DNA of 64,000 nucleotides from Camarhynchus parvulus (GCF_901933205.1 NC_044600.1:4750501-4814500); one strand, 5' to 3'; counted from the first letter of the stretch, positions 1 to 14,690 are shown. The notes: generated from the letters alone by a model not told the origin. A program made the numbers and translations.

Positions 1-1593
1 CAGCCGTTTCCAGAGTTTGTAGATCCAAAGGACAAACCAAACCATCAGGGCTCAGAAAATAGTTACTTGAATTTACCATGCTCACTTCTGAGCCAGTCCT
101 GTTTAGCATTAAGATCAAACCTTTGTGCTGAGGATCAAATAATTTCCAAATCTCTCCTGATGGCATCCAATGGAGGTTTCCTGCCAAGGCTGCTCCCAGC
201 CTCCTGCCATTTTCTGCAGTTGCCATGTCATTCCCTATAGCATTATATCCAAGCTGCACACAGCTATGCTGGAAACATCAATTTCAGCACCTACAAATCT
301 GTGTACCCTCCTCAGCAGCCTGCAACTGACTTGACTGGACATCCTAATTGTGGGAGGGATTCCCAAAGTCAGCCTCAGAGCAGGACAAAAGGGGTACGAG
401 ATCACCACTGCAAAGGTTATTTACTGTCATCAGCCCCACACAACATGGAAATTCAGCAAGGTACAGCTGTGTTCTGTCCCTTCTGTTTAAAATTCACCTT
501 TTCCTTAGGTGAGGACAGAATTGGAGCATCCCTTAGGACATAAGCAGAGCTCCTGCCAGCCATGCTGGCTGCTCCTGCCACCCAGCAGGTCTGGGAAGCG
601 GCGACGTTCCCAACGTTACTGAGACAGGTGACCTGATTTGTTATGGCAGCAGCTGCTCTCTGGTACCACTGCACTTCCCAGGGGAAAGGCACGAGCTTCC
701 CTGCATCCCCCCTGGTTCCTTGGCTCCTTCACTGCTGAGCAGTGAAGTGCAGATGTTCCAAGGAACTTCACCAGGACTGTGGCGCTGTGTGCAGCTGGTC
801 TGATGCCAGCAGTGGGTAATGCTGAGGTGAATATCCCAGCCTCTGCTCTGGGCAGCTCTGCACGAGGCAGTTTTTCCTCATCACACCATCCCCAGTGGAG
901 CTACTGCTGGAAATCTGGCTCCCAAAACTGCTTCAGTCCGCCCCACAACCTGCAGTGCTCCCTGCTCATGGATCACCATCCACCTTTAAAATTAGGTCTC
1001 TTAGTGATGTGCACAGCACGACCTTGGACTCGTACATGAGTAGAGCTGAAAGGGAGCGGCACGTTTATCCACTGGAACAGGAAAGCTGGAAGTGACCTGG
1101 AGGATCCTGCTGCTGTCAAGTGAAACGTATAAAGCAGGCTTGTCTTATCCTATCAAAATCAAAAGGAGAATTCCAGCCCATTGCATCCACAAAGCAGTAA
1201 CCCAGTTCGTAATTGGCAAAGGAAAATAAGCTTTGGATAACAAGCCAGAGGAAAAAATTACTCTGAAGCAAGACATGTTATTTCAGAAACAGTGACTCTG
1301 GTTTCAAGGGATTTTCTAGCAGAAAAATCTCATCAAAATTTCACATAATTTAATTTTTTTTACTGAATTGAAAACATTCTTTGATTTTGGGATAATTTTT
1401 TCATCTAGGTTTCTTATGCATTCTTCAGTGCAAATATTAACCACTCTTTTGAAAGTGAAGCCTGAGAGCCTCTGGAGACTGAGTATCATCCAGGGAGATA
1501 GATGGGGGCAATGACAGCACGTGTACCAGATCCTGTTGTGAGCAGAGGAGGAGGTGAAAGCCACAGGCTCCCTGCGAGGAGGTGCTCACCCAC
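1..1593 (-). other. SH3BGRL: SH3BGRL intron 3, partial
   Basis: Non-coding sequence downstream of exon 3. No exon, RNA gene or recognisable dispersed repeat is seen. The final SH3BGRL coding exon and the 3' UTR are expected further left. The short open frames here lack family similarity and conserved splice context. Confidence 0.75.
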
Positions 1594-1674
1594 CTTTGAG
1601 CCAGGAGGGGCAGTCAAGCCCAGGAACGCGTACACGGCGTTGTTCTCCCGCGCCTCGAAGAAAGCATCGTAGTC
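1594..1674 (-). CDS. SH3BGRL: SH3BGRL coding exon 3 (residues 78-104)
   Basis: This 81-base exon encodes [20 protein letters not shown] followed by TAPPGSK, almost unchanged from human SH3BGRL. The acceptor is GTGAAG and the donor is GTGGGTGAG after the AAG lysine codon. The human protein continues for about ten more residues (EAEVQAKQQA) encoded by a fourth exon. I looked for that exon on the minus strand between 1593 and 1 and saw no convincing match, so it probably lies left of the window. An in-frame stop appears only well inside the intron, so exon 3 is not likely to be terminal. Confidence 0.95.
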
Positions 1675-2252
1675 CTTCACCATGGCAGGAGGGAGGGGGA
1701 ATAAAAGACAGAGGAGTGAATTGTCAGAAATAATCTCAAGTCAGTTTAGGGTATCACCCAACCCACACCAAGCAAAGTGTTTCCTGTGCCCGAATGCAAA
1801 ATTCAGCATCAGCTCAGGTATGTGGCATTAGCACTAACAGCACACAAACTGGTCAGGCTGGAAAGGGACAAGCTGGGAATTCATTCTGTGTACCAACAAG
1901 GTGTTGCTGTGAGGTGCTCCAGCCTCTCCCAAAGGGACAGACTCCACACAAGGCAGGCGGTGTAACTGGTCTGGTGTGGAGCAGCTGAGCCTGGACCCTG
2001 TCATCAGAAACCCTGATGTTCCCAGATGTCATTGCTGACTCCTGATATGGATGGCAATTGTGCAACTGTGACTCCAGCTCTTAAATCTGTCAGAAGTTCA
2101 ACTGGAACTTTAACACTGCGAGTGCACTTTTGCCATCACATTTCCCACTAAGGATTAGTCTGTGCAAGTGAAGGCAATGGGGTGGCACTGTTTGCTCACA
2201 GTGCACTACAAATGCCCTGAACACACACAGCCACTTCCCAGGAAAATTAAGG

Positions 2253-2255
2253 TAA

Positions 2256-2306
<51 letters not shown>
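2253..2306. repeat. (TAAA)n microsatellite
   Basis: About 13 uninterrupted copies of TAAA (54 bases) inside SH3BGRL intron 2. On the minus (sense) strand it is a TTTA run. The number of copies is likely to vary between individuals. Confidence 0.97.
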
Positions 2307-4195
2307 GAAATAGCAGTTGCCAAACTCCATCTAAAGGAACCCACAAGTTTTGTGCAAGCTCACTGTTGTCCAAGTTACCACACAATTCCCTCACACCGAC
2401 TTCTGAACTCAGCAGGGATCAATCCAATGACTTTCCTGCTCTCCATTTTTAACTGATTGTAACTTTACCAGCTCCTCCATCTTTCCTGGGCAATGTTTGG
2501 ATGCAGGAGTTCTGGCTGGGAAGCCCAAGGCAGGCAGCAGCTCCATCTCAGGCTGGAGCCAGGGAGAGCTGTTTAGGGCATGTTGCTCTGGATTCCTGAC
2601 TGTCTGGGAGGCAAAAGCCTAAGGAACAGCAGCTGAGGGGGCAGCTCTAAGGAGAGGCTGCTGCAGCCAGAACAGAACAAAGTACAGGAACCAGAAGATT
2701 CCAGCTGCCTGGACTTCAGGGATATCAAATTATTGCTCCATTTGCACACGCAGCATTCGTGTGCTGGTTTGATAAAAATGTGTGTGATTATGGTAAATCC
2801 TCCCTGAAGCCCTTCTGTTGACAGGACTGGGGCTGCTTGATAACAAAGGGATTGTTTATCTGGCTGGTGCACAGGCCATGAGCCTGCTCCACAGCATCTC
2901 CCAGGACAGGAATTCCTGGGCCTGAGGGGCAGGGCTCATGCCAGCCCACACAGCATCTCCAGTTCAGCCTCTGCTGTGCATGGGCCAGGAAGGCCAATTT
3001 GCTCTTTGCTCTGCCACTTGTGCTGCATCAGATGGAACAAACAGGGAACTTCATGCTTGAGAGGCATCAGATAAAGACAGAAAGAGGTTCAAATTCTGGG
3101 CACAGAATTAACTTTTACTTTCCTGAAAGCTGAACTGTAGCAACTTGAATCCAGCAACAGAAACTGACCAAATTTCAAGAGTTCAACATGACATCAATCA
3201 AAATTTTGGGGATGAAATAAAACCATAGCAAGAACCTTGCAACCAACCCCTTCTCAGGTAATTACTGAGCCTTATGTCTGTCACTCCAAACCAACCTTTT
3301 TCCATGTCACAACCAGTCAGTAAAATTTTGAGAGCTAAGTGGCTCAACAGTTCACTGTGGATATTATTTCAAGTTCTGCTTCGATTACAAGCAAGAATTT
3401 TTCTTGGCACATTGAGAATAATTTCTTTCAGTAGGCACAGATTTGTCTCACAAAGGTCCAGAGCTGGCAGGTCTTGACTTACGGACTGTGCAGGTCAGAA
3501 ACAGACTTCAAAAGGAGCAGAGGAATGCACACTGTGAGCTCTGTTCAGAAGATACTAAGTTTTAAAAATAAAACTAACAGTTAATCTAATAATCATTCAA
3601 GCATGGCCTGCTGAGTACAAGTACTGCAGGGCAACTTACTTTTGATCAAGCATTAAAATAATTACATAGGATTTTTGTTTGCAACACAAGTTTTAATCTG
3701 TCCAAGGCACTGGAGTTAGTGAACCACAGCAGCACACAGAGCTCATCCCAAGAAGGATCAGAAAACTGATTTATGATCATGGCAGATATCAATTCATGAG
3801 ATCTGGGATTCACAGGTACTGGCAAGCCCCACACAGGCAGAACAGATCTCTGAACTTGCTACAGAACGTAAGCTTGGTCTAAAAGGACCAGATTTCTTTG
3901 AGGTGTTAGTTCACAATCATGGGGAAAATGAGGATTAAAAAGCCTGGCAACTTTCAGAGCCATAAAATGGGAAAAAAACCACAGGAAAAGAAAATTAAGT
4001 ATGTACTGCAAGGTAGGATCCAAATCAAGAGGTCTACATTTTAATCTTTCTTATGGTGTGACTCGAAAACTCAAGACTCAAGAATCAGTGGAGGGAATTA
4101 TTACTAAAAGCCAAGATGGGAGGAAATGTCTAACACCTCCTACAGCCTTCCCAGTTTGGGCAACTGCAGCTGGGCAAGCCCTGCCTTGCTGCTCA

Positions 4196-4705
<510 letters not shown>

Positions 4706-5737
4706 TCACAAAAGAAGGAGGGAGGGAGATAAAGGTAAACAAAATCAGTGAAATTATTTTTGATGCCGCTCTGGGGTTCGATGCAGAAATCAGGGGGTGA
4801 AAACAGGAATGGTAAGAAAATTCTTAGAACGAAAAAGTATCTTCTGAAGAGTCAGAGCTGGCTCCTATAAAACAGAACAGGTGTAAAGATGCTGTCCCTA
4901 CACAAATGTGAGTGTTGTGTACCTTAAAGGTGCCCACCTAAAAGCAGAGTTGTGAGCAGGGCCCTTGTGCTGGCCAGAACGTTGTTTTTTCAGGTGCAGT
5001 GGAGTTTGCTGGAGGCACATTTGAGGTACAAAATGCTTCCTTGTGCCCTTGGAAGCACAGGCTGAACCTCCCCATTCCTTCTCAGAGTCCAGGCTTTTGT
5101 CCACTTCAGTGACAAAAGAGAAGTGGCTCACACTTGTGTGCACAGACACCCCTCTCCCGTTGTGTCCTGGGTGTCTGCAGGGCAGGCACAGTCCCTGGAG
5201 AGCTGTGACCCCACATCCCCATCCTAACTTCTGTCAGGGAAGCTGGGTGAGGTCCCAACCTGATGCCACCCATCCTTGTACATTCACACAGCATCCAAGG
5301 GAAAAGCAGGATCTGTGTGGCAAGTATGGTGCTGGCTCTGCACAGGGAAGGAGGTTTTTATTATTGTCATTATGAATTACTGACTTATTGACACAGAGAT
5401 GTTCTGCTAATGTTCTGCTCTCCCTCTGCATAACTTCAGCACCACAAAGGAGATTATAACCATGCACATCCTAGCAAACAATAAAAAAATAGAATTTAAT
5501 GGAAAATTTGTTTTCTTGAAATTACCCCCTTCACTGCAAAGCCAATCCAAGGGCCTGGCTTTACCCTAATGAGCCGAGTGCCGCAGGAGCAGCGTTTCAC
5601 ACAGATGTTGCTAGTGCTAACTCAGGTCAGCCGCAGCTCCCGGAGCAGCCACTCCATATATGGCCACAGGCAAACCCAGAGCTGCCGGGGTCAGGGACAG
5701 CCAGCCCAGAGCCAAATATGGAGCCCGTGCCCCGGCT

Positions 5738-5912
5738 CACACAGCCCCACACCCACGGGCACCGGGCCGAGACCCGGCCTGCAGAGCCCCGCACCCACGG
5801 GCACCCAGCCCCGCACCCACGGGCACTGTGCAGAGACCCAGCCTGCAGAGCCCCGCACCCACGGGCACCCAGCCCCGCACCCACGGGCACCCGCCCCGCA
5901 CCCACGGGGAGC
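5738..5912. repeat. GC-rich minisatellite (CACCCACGGGCAC core)
   Basis: Seven or more copies of a roughly 21-base unit with the core 'gcacccacgggcac', some separated by a longer 'gagacc(c/a)(g/a)gcctgcagagcccc' insert, giving a simple higher-order pattern. On the minus strand, which is the SH3BGRL sense strand, it carries repeated GGG/GGGG runs and could form G-quadruplexes. The open frames of 74 to 207 codons across it come from the repeat. Confidence 0.9.
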
Positions 5913-8900
5913 CGGGAGCAGCAGGAGCAGCAGGGAGTGTGATGGAGAGCGCTGCCCTGAAGGATGTGGGCCGGGGAACAGAGCCAGCACATCCATAAGG
6001 GAATCTTCAGGCACTCCCTGAGGTCTGGAGCTGCTCTATCCATGGCAGGGTCAAGCAGAGCTCGGGAGGGGCACATCCAGCTCAGAGGGACCGATCCTGC
6101 TCTCCCACAGAGGGAAACGTGCTCCCAGCTCCAGCAGGGAAGCTGCCTGCTGAGAAGCCAGGGTGATTCCTCCCACCACGTCAGCACAGGAGCCGCTGGA
6201 CTCGCTGTGTGAGCACCCTGAAACACAAGGATATTGCTAATTTTCATCATGGCTAAAAATAAATCAAACTGGAGGAGTTAATACCGCCCCGAGGAAATAA
6301 CTTGTGTAGAGGATGTATAAAAACATTCTCAGCAGACTCAAAGCTCTGGGTAAGAGGTTTCCTTGCCTGCCTCTAACAGCAGCAGGAGGGGAAGCTTTTC
6401 TCTGTTGCGCTCTACAGCTCAGAGGGGAAAAAAGGGAGCACTCCATTAATGAACTGTTCTGTAGGGCTAAAATAAGGGAAAGTCTTTGGAATTATAAACT
6501 CTTTGGTCACTATGACCCAGTAGTAAATGTAAATTTTTTTCCTTGAACCAGTTACATGTTTAATTAACCATTTCCTACAATCTCTAAATTTCAGATCCAA
6601 ATAGTTTTTATTACTCTCAGGTCCTTAACTTATCCAAAATGCATTGTTTAGTGAGAACACACTTTGAGATGCTCCAGAATTATTAAGGAATTAGAGAAAA
6701 CAAAGCTTTTACCCACTCTACCATTAACCTGTACACTCTGCCATGTAAAACAAGAGTTCTGAGTTGGACAGAAATCAGCATTTTGATCCCGTGAGAAGTC
6801 ACTTCATTTTTTTAATAATCCTTTTGACTATTAGATTGTTTTAGCCACACATACATCCTCACACCCTCCCAGCATCTCACAATCTCTGGGTTGTTTTTCC
6901 AGCTCCAGGAGGTACAACCACATCCCAAACTGTTAACTGTGGCTCCAAAGGGTGATCACAACCCTCTCTGCTTGTCTTTGAAGAGCTAACAAAGCTGGAA
7001 ATGTATTTTTTTGTTCTATAAAAGGCACCATTGTAAGGCAAGCATGAAGTTTGGTCTCTGTTGCTCTCAGGCCATCTGTAGTTAAGGGAGGTAATTCTCT
7101 AGAGAACTCTACAGAAGAGCAAGGATGGTGCTGATGCATGAGGAATATAAGTCTGGAACCCTTGTTTTCTGGCCAGACAAAAAAACCGTTGGGAGATTAA
7201 GCAGCACTGTTTTCTCCCAGCTCCTCAGACAAATCCTCCAGCCACGGTGATGAGCACTTACACAAGAGCAGTAAATGCTCCAGAGAAACAGGGCACCAAC
7301 TGCTGGGCAGCAGGCACACCGAGCTGCCAGATCCTGTTATTTTATGAGATTTTATTTAGAAAACTTCCATTAATCACAGGCAGCGGAATAGCACTGTGAG
7401 GGAAGGGCTGAAAATAGAGCAAGAGACGTCTGCTGCTGCTTCAGGGTGTTTTGTCTTGCTTGAAAGGGCACATGTTCTCCTCGGGACGGAGCTGGAAAAC
7501 GGTTCCTGCTGCCCATGTTTGGGAAGGAGCGAGGAGCCTCTCTTCAGGATGCGCCTGTCAGCAGCAGCACTCGCTGCCCACACAACCTCCCCCACGTGGA
7601 GAGCGGCCAGCGCCTCCCAGACCCCGCACCTCAGCCTGAGTATAAACAACTGTCATGTCTGAAGCCGCTCTGGCCCGTGAAGGGCAGCTCACTGCAGTTG
7701 GCAAACACGAAAATCCTTGTTTATCCCGAGTGCTCCTGACACATTGTGCAGGGCCGAGAGCAGCGGGAGAGCTGGGAACGTGTCTGGAGTCAGCGCAGGA
7801 GCTGGGGAGCCCGGCAGGGCCCTGGGGCTCGGGACCAGCCCTGGTGGGGCAGGAGCATTTATGGGGACACAACATTATAGGAACAGAGAAATGAAAGGGA
7901 TGGACAGACAGCTGTGAGGAAGAGAAGAGGCTGGGGGCAAAATGGATGGGTAGAAATCAGGGGAAAATCCCTGTGGGATGGAGACAGAGGGATAGAAGGA
8001 GAAGGAGTGGGAGCAGGTGAAGCCAGGGCTGCAGGGAGGAAGGGCTGCATCCTCTGGAGTCCCCACTGCCCTCAGAACAGCCCATTGGGCTTCACCCAAC
8101 CCCAGAAACAGAAACACATCCTGCCTCAACACACACTTGGGAGAAAAACAACTCCTAAGGTGAGTGGAGATATTTTACTCCTTGCTGATGTTCCCAAGAT
8201 AATACTGAAAGGAACATTTAATGAAACAAATCTATTTTCTCTTTGGTTTGGATTTCAGGGTCTGGTTCCAGGACAGAAACAGCTTTATGGCAAGTTATTG
8301 GTGATTAAGCAGAGTCTCACCACACACTGTGATCTTGTGCTATAAGATCCACTGGGTATCAAGATTCCCTTCTCTTCCAGTTACAAGCCAATCGTGAAAC
8401 ATTAAGCTTTCAACAGAGCATGGGCACAAAATAACATTATAAAAATGAGTGTAGAATTGTGAACAAGTATCGCCCCTCACTTTAGTACACATCAGAAATT
8501 CAATTTACTGTTCTTAATCTAACTCCCATCAGTGATGTCAGTAACACAAGAGAAACCACATCAAAGCTGCCAAGAGTACAAACAGGTGATGTTTGCCAAC
8601 AAATCAATCAATCAAAAATAAAATTTTAACCCCAAAGTGGGAATAAACTTTCTAGAAAATGCTGCAACATTTTAGATTCTCTTCCAAATCTTTAATCATT
8701 AAAACAATTAAAAAAAGAACTCAGCTAAAAGATAATAAGCAGAAAGGAGGCAGGGATGATGCTGCAGAACCTTGGTCCAGTGAGCAGGCAGCATTCCAGC
8801 CTCAGCTCCAGCCAGCACTGTGCTGGCTGTTCAAGAGCCAGCTTCTCCCAGCACCACCCCACTGCAGGGAAACACTAATTTTAAACACTTTTTCGAACTG

Positions 8901-9369
8901 GACTTCACAGAAGGGTCTATTTCGTTTGGTGCACACAGGCGCAGACACAGCACAGTCCAGTCCACGCTGCTGGCCAAGGAAGGGTTTGCGTTGGTTTTTT
9001 TCAGTCTTGTTATTTTTTCAGTTTATAAATAAATCCCTGGTTGGACAATAGACATGTTTTGGAAATCTATTTATGGACCACTGGAACTCAAATTAAGTTT
9101 ACAGTCTGAGTGCTGCTGTTTTGATCCAACACAAACTTACTGACTGCAGCTCTGCCATCCTGGCCCTTGGCAGGGGCTTCTCCACCACTTCTGTGGCTCC
9201 TGTGTCCCAACCTCCACGTAGGGGAAAAACATAGATTTTATTAATTTCTTTCCCAATTATGGGATTAAATAGCTCATGCTTTATTGTGAGGATTTAAAAG
9301 AATTATAAATGGATTTCTTATGATGTTCCCAGCCGTCGTTATATCATCAGTTACAACATCAGGAAAAAG

Positions 9370-9626
9370 GAATGGCCTCAAGGTGCACCAGGGAAGGTTT
9401 AGATTAGGAATCAGGAGAAAGTTTTTCATGGAAATGGTTATGAAGCGTTAGAACAGGCTGCCCAGAGAAGTGGTGGAGTCACCATTCCCTGGAAGTGTTC
9501 GAAAAACATGTGGATGTGGCACTTGAGGACATGATTTAGTGATGAACACGGGGCTGAGTTTATGGTTGAACTTGATGATCTCAAAGGTCTTTTCAACCAT
9601 AACAATTCCACGATGCTGTGATTCTC
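9370..9626 (+). mobile_element. CR1 LINE, 3' fragment
   Basis: It reads as a typical CR1 3' end on the plus strand: 'cctcaaggtgcaccaggga', then 'ggctgcccagagaagtggtg', then 'gatctcaaaggtcttttcaa', ending with 'gatgctgtgattct'. It is 5'-truncated, as nearly all CR1 copies are, and non-coding. Confidence 0.9.
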
Positions 9627-12600
9627 TCCAGCTCCTGCTGTAGGTGTGTCCTGAGCTGCCTCTCCCAACCTCACAGCTGGGATCCAGCACCAGAAAACAG
9701 AGAAGCAACACCTTAGAGCAGATCTTACATTTGATCTTACATATTTCTCAATTCAGTTTCAAGACAACACATTTAAAAGGGGATCATTTTTTTTCCATTT
9801 CCAATTCCAATTCCAGCCTTCGGGGTTCCAGATAACCAAAAGCAAGTATAGCTTTAAAGCAGTTGTATTGTGTGCCAATGATGGTTTTAAAGATGCTGCT
9901 TCTTCCTTAGTGGGAGCAAATCTTTACATCCCAGAAGCAGCTGCTTTGTGCAGGAAGGTGAACTCCAAACTCCAGGTTATGCTACTGGCTGTAGCCAGAC
10001 TTGTAGCCATCAGTTCTCCAGGAGCTTCAGAGTCTCCTGAAGATGGACAAGCTGAAATGTAAGCAGGGAATGGGAAAAGTGCAGTGCAAGAAATGTTGAG
10101 CAAACGCCACTGGCAGCCAGCAGCAGCAAGATGGAAACCCCAGGAAGGGATTTTCCTGGGAGGAATGGGCAGCATGAGGAATGCCAAGTGCTGCCATGAC
10201 AAACTGACTTGTCACAGGGTCACCTGTGGACTGAGCTGGGGCCACACTGCCACAATCCACGGCCACTTTTTGGAATTAGAATAAAAACTGTTGGGGGTTT
10301 TAGTTTGGTTTTTATCAGTCTCACCTAATTTCTCAAATGACCTTGCCTTCCTCACCCAGAGTCCCTAATGCAGAAGCTCATCCTTGCAAATGAGCTGCAA
10401 AATGCTTAGAATTTCTCCTCCCACTACAACCTAATTTGTAGGAGTTAAACAGCCCAACAGCTCAGCCATGGATTTAAATGTCACAGATTCCTGTCGGCCC
10501 CCTAAGCTCATTCCCCACCCCAGCACATGGCAGCAGGGCTCTCTTCTGAGCAGCCTCAGTCCTGCCCTCCATCACACTTTTCCTTGCTTTTACTCTAATA
10601 TTCCAGAAGATTTTTTTTTTTTGTCTAGAGTGGTTTTGTTGGTTTTATTTGTATGAATAAGCCATTTTTTCCTCCTATTTTAGCTTAAGAATCCAATGTG
10701 CCAGTTCTGGTGGTGCCACTGTAAATGTAGTCAGAGGGTGGGAAACCTGCAGGCAACTCCAGCGATGACCTGGCTTGATCAGAGCTCTGCCAGGTGTCTC
10801 CCAGCAATTCCTGTCTCACTCTTATTTCTCCCTGCCTGGTAGAACATCTGCTTATTTTTAGGTCTGGGTAATTATCATCACAGAGCTCAAAGCACTTCTT
10901 TGTTCTGGTTATTTTAAGCAGAGCATTACACGAGTGGTGCCATCGTTGTCTCTCCCGATGGATTCTGGTCTGGAGGGAATGAGACTGAGGACAAACACAG
11001 CAAAACCACCATGAACTTACGGGACCTCACTCAAACACAGGAGGCTGGAAAAGTTCATGCTGGACTTGTGCTGCTCTTTCTTTTCATTTTCCAGAAATTC
11101 AGCAGTGTCCAGATGGACTCCATGTGTCCTGGCTCTCTCCCTGCAGGGTCCTTTGGGAAAGCCCATGGCAATATCCACATGAATCCTGCACAGCAGCGCT
11201 GGTTTAATGTGGTTAGACCCCAACAGCTTAAAATTGGTTTATTTGGAAATGGTTTTTACCACCAGGCACCCACCGACCCTGGGCTGTGTCAGCATCACCA
11301 GCCCAAGACCTGGGGCAGGAGGAAACAGGCTCCAGCTCCCACTGAGAGCAACAACCACATTCCTGCTGCTCACGTGTGGCTTTGGAAGACAGCTTTTAAA
11401 AAAGACCAAGAAAAGGTGAGAGGATGCAAAGTGACCACCACTCAAGAGCAAGGCTGGGGGAAAATCCAGGCTACCAAAAGGGTTTTGCAATTTAACCTGG
11501 AGGTTACATCATGTCTGGCAGCACACATGGGCTGTCTGCAAAAGGGCTTTAGCCTGGCATAAGGTACCACCCCATAGACCAGATTTTGGAACACAAGCCA
11601 AAAGTGTAGCTGGAACAAAGGACAAAGTCTGCACTTCCCAAAACAAGACCACCACTTGCTCCAGAAACCATAGAAAGTTACATAAATGAAAAAGCTGATT
11701 CATGAGAACAAAAATAAAAGCTTCTCTCATGGATTATAATGCCATTGTAACTGCATTCATTCAATAACCCAAAGCCTAAAAACTTGTTAAATCCCACACC
11801 AACAACACCCAGGTCCAAAGATCCTTGTGCACAGAACAAGTTTTCTCCTACCAGAACCAAACAGGAAAGTTCACGTCACCTCCATGTGCTAAAGTCCTGG
11901 GGAATCAGGATTCTCAAGGGAGCCAAGGGCACTTAGAGACCAAACTCTCACTTTTATTTACGCTGACACAGACTGCAAAGAGAATAAAATCCATGGGGGA
12001 TTTGGCATTTAGTTCCTTTGGGCTGCTTTGGAAAGTTCAGCCAGCAACACCAGCCTGGCCCCTCTGGTTGGCACAGCCCAGCACAGCTGAGCAGCTTCCT
12101 AAGTGCCACTCTGCCAACTTGCTGTTGGAGTTCAAGGAATTAGTTAAGAAAAAATAAAAAATATTTTCTCTCTTGCTGCAGCAAGGAGGGTTTGACTTCA
12201 GTGTTCCAGCAAAGTTGTTCAGTGTCACTAATTTAGTGTCAGACAGCACAGCCAACTCCACCACACCTCAACTACAGTCAAATTCTAACAAGATCCTAAA
12301 AGGCCCCAAATAAGTCAGAACTGTCTTGCTGCAACATCCAGTGTGTCTTTAGCTGCTTTCCTCCTGCAGTGGCCAAAAGCAGATTCCTCTGCCCATTAGT
12401 CAAGTAGGAGGACAAGTAACATTTCCTTATTTATATCTCCCCAGCTTCTGGCACACAGCAGCAGCACAGCCTAACGAAGCCCTGATGACTTTTTAATGTG
12501 TTTTAGGTCTACTTTCCATGAAGGCACCTTAAGGATTAACATTTTATCACAGCTTAAGGCAAATTCTGCTTTTAACAAATGATACCCAAGCACTGGGGAG

Positions 12601-12848
12601 ATGAGTGGGGGTGAATCCATTCATCTTTTAGCACCTGCCTGTCAAGGACTATTGGGGTGTCACCAGGATTCTAACAGAGAACATCTTATCAACAACACCT
12701 GAAGCCCATGGTTAAAGGTACCGTTTAATAAACTTCACATTTTGTTCCAGTACATGAAAATGGTTCTGTCAGCTGAAACCCCATCTCTTTTCCTAATGAA
12801 GCATCGAATTCAGAAGTAAATCTTTCTCTCTTTTTGGCTGCAAGGAAA

Positions 12849-13033
12849 AGGTGCTGGGGCACTGACATGGCTGCCCAGGGAATGGTCACAGTCCCAAGGC
12901 TGCCAGAGCTCCAGAAGCATTTGGACAACACTCCCAGGGATGCACAGGGTGGGATTGTTGGGGTGTCTGCAGGGCCAGGAGCTGGACTTGATCCTTGTGG
13001 GTCCCTTCCAACTCAGGATATTCCATGATTCCA
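12849..13033 (+). mobile_element. CR1 LINE, 3' fragment
   Basis: A plus-strand CR1 tail with 'gacatggctgcccagggaat', 'ggagctggacttgatcctt' and 'gggtcccttccaactcagg', ending in 'ttccatgattccatg', the CR1 terminal short repeat. Diverged and non-coding. Confidence 0.88.
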
Positions 13034-14385
13034 TGAAAAGAAGGGTGACACAGGGCACTCTGCTTCAACTCTCCTCCTTCCTGGCTGCTCCCCAACACAT
13101 TTTCAGTTGCTCATTCAGCATCTCCTGGCTGCACTGGCTCCTGGCTGCACCCAGTTGTTTTGCCCAAGAGCCCAGCTCAGTCTCAAGCCTACCAGAGATG
13201 CACAAACTGCTGGGAGTGTTCTGGGGCTGTGCAGATCAGCTGCACCCTCCTTTAGTCAGAATATCTGTGTTCTCACCACAGCCAGAAATGACACATCCTT
13301 CTACTCTCTGCTTAGATGCTTCTGTTCATTCTGTAAAAGGCTTACAGAGGGTCACTACTGCCAAGTCAAAGTCATTCACAAGTCAGGATATGCCAAAGCT
13401 CCTCCCCACAGCAATCATGGCCTGCTCAAAGACTGCCTCCCCAAACACAGACTCCATACGCATCCAGAGACTGACTTTCTGTTTCTTTGGGATTTTTCCT
13501 TCCTTTTTTCCTTCTTTTCAAAGTTCTGTGAAAAGTCACAGCAATACCCAATGGGATTATTTGCCTGGATTTCAAAACCAAACAAACCCCACATAGCCAA
13601 AACTTCCATTTGCAGGGATTTTAATACAGGATTTTAACATTTAAAACCTCATTCCATCATCAACCAAAAAAAACAGAGACGTTTGCTCACGGGAAGACAG
13701 TGAGCCTTTTTACACTGTACTTCCATGCACATGGAACACAAGATCCCCAGCAGCTGGGCAAGGGAGAAGGTAAAACCCAAAAGTCCAAGGAAGTTTTGGC
13801 AGCACTGGAGCTGGTACTAGCAGAGGCACTAAACCTCCCTGCCTACTTTTGTAGACAACCCAAGAGCCTGAACACAGAAAAGCAGTGAATGCAACTGAAG
13901 CTGCCAGCTGCTGAATGCTGGAGGTGTCCCAGATCTGGAGAGGTGTCAACTGACACTTGTCCCCTCAGACAAGGAAGGTTTGATGGGAGGCATGGAGGGT
14001 GCCTGACTCTTCACTCTGCTTACGCTGGGCTCCAGGCCCAGGGACAGCAGCAGGAGTCTCCCCTCCCTTCACGTGATCTCTGCAAACAGCCCCACCAGGA
14101 GCTGTGTTTGATTAGGGATGAACTTTGCTCGGGAAGCAGCCTGAGCCTCTGGGAAGTCTCTGGGCATGCCTGATAGCAGCTCCAAACTCCTACAGCCTGA
14201 CCCCTCCAACATCCAGAGCCTGCCCATCCTCCTGCAGGGGCTCTGCCCCCAAACCTGCCCTCATCCAGCTGGGTCTGGGCAGGATTACCCAGGACAGATG
14301 GTCGGGGAAGCACAGCTCCTGTCCAGGACCACAGACACTCAACCTGCATAAATCAGGGATAAGGAAAGAAGCCTTCTCCACCAAC

Positions 14386-14690
14386 TCACAGACTCGCAGA
14401 ATATGCTGAGCTGGAAGAGACCCTCAGGGATCACTGAGTGCAGCTCCTGGCCCTGCAGAGGATGTGCCAACAATCCCATGCTGTGCCTGAGAGTGCTGTC
14501 CAAGCGGTCCTGGGGCTCTGGGTCCGTGACCATTCCCTGGGGCACTGTTCTAGTGCCTGACCTCCCTCTGGATGAGGAATCTCTTTATAACATCCAGTGT
14601 GAACCTTCCCTGACACAGCTCCAGCCATTCCCTGGGGTCCTGTCCCTGGTCAGAGAGCAGAGGTCAGTGCCAGGCTATGCCTTGGCCGGG
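14386..14690 (-). mobile_element. CR1 LINE, 3' fragment
   Basis: An inverted CR1 3' end: it starts at 'cacagactcgcagaatatgc' and 'gagctggaagagaccctcag', then 'ctgagtgcagctcctggccc' and, further in, 'acagctccagccattccctg'. The right boundary is uncertain. Confidence 0.88.

Noticed and set aside
1..1593. Search for the last SH3BGRL coding exon (about ten residues like EAEVQAKQQA)
   Set aside because: No acceptor followed by a matching short frame and stop was found on the minus strand; the best near match around 620-650 reads a poly-Ala stretch without similarity.
5569..6250. Open frames of 150 and 207 codons on opposite strands
   Set aside because: Explained by the GC-rich tandem repeat; both strands and several frames are open together, and no start context or splice pattern supports them.
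12940..13596. A 218-codon plus-strand frame
   Set aside because: Its first part lies in a CR1 tail and the rest is low-similarity sequence without domains.
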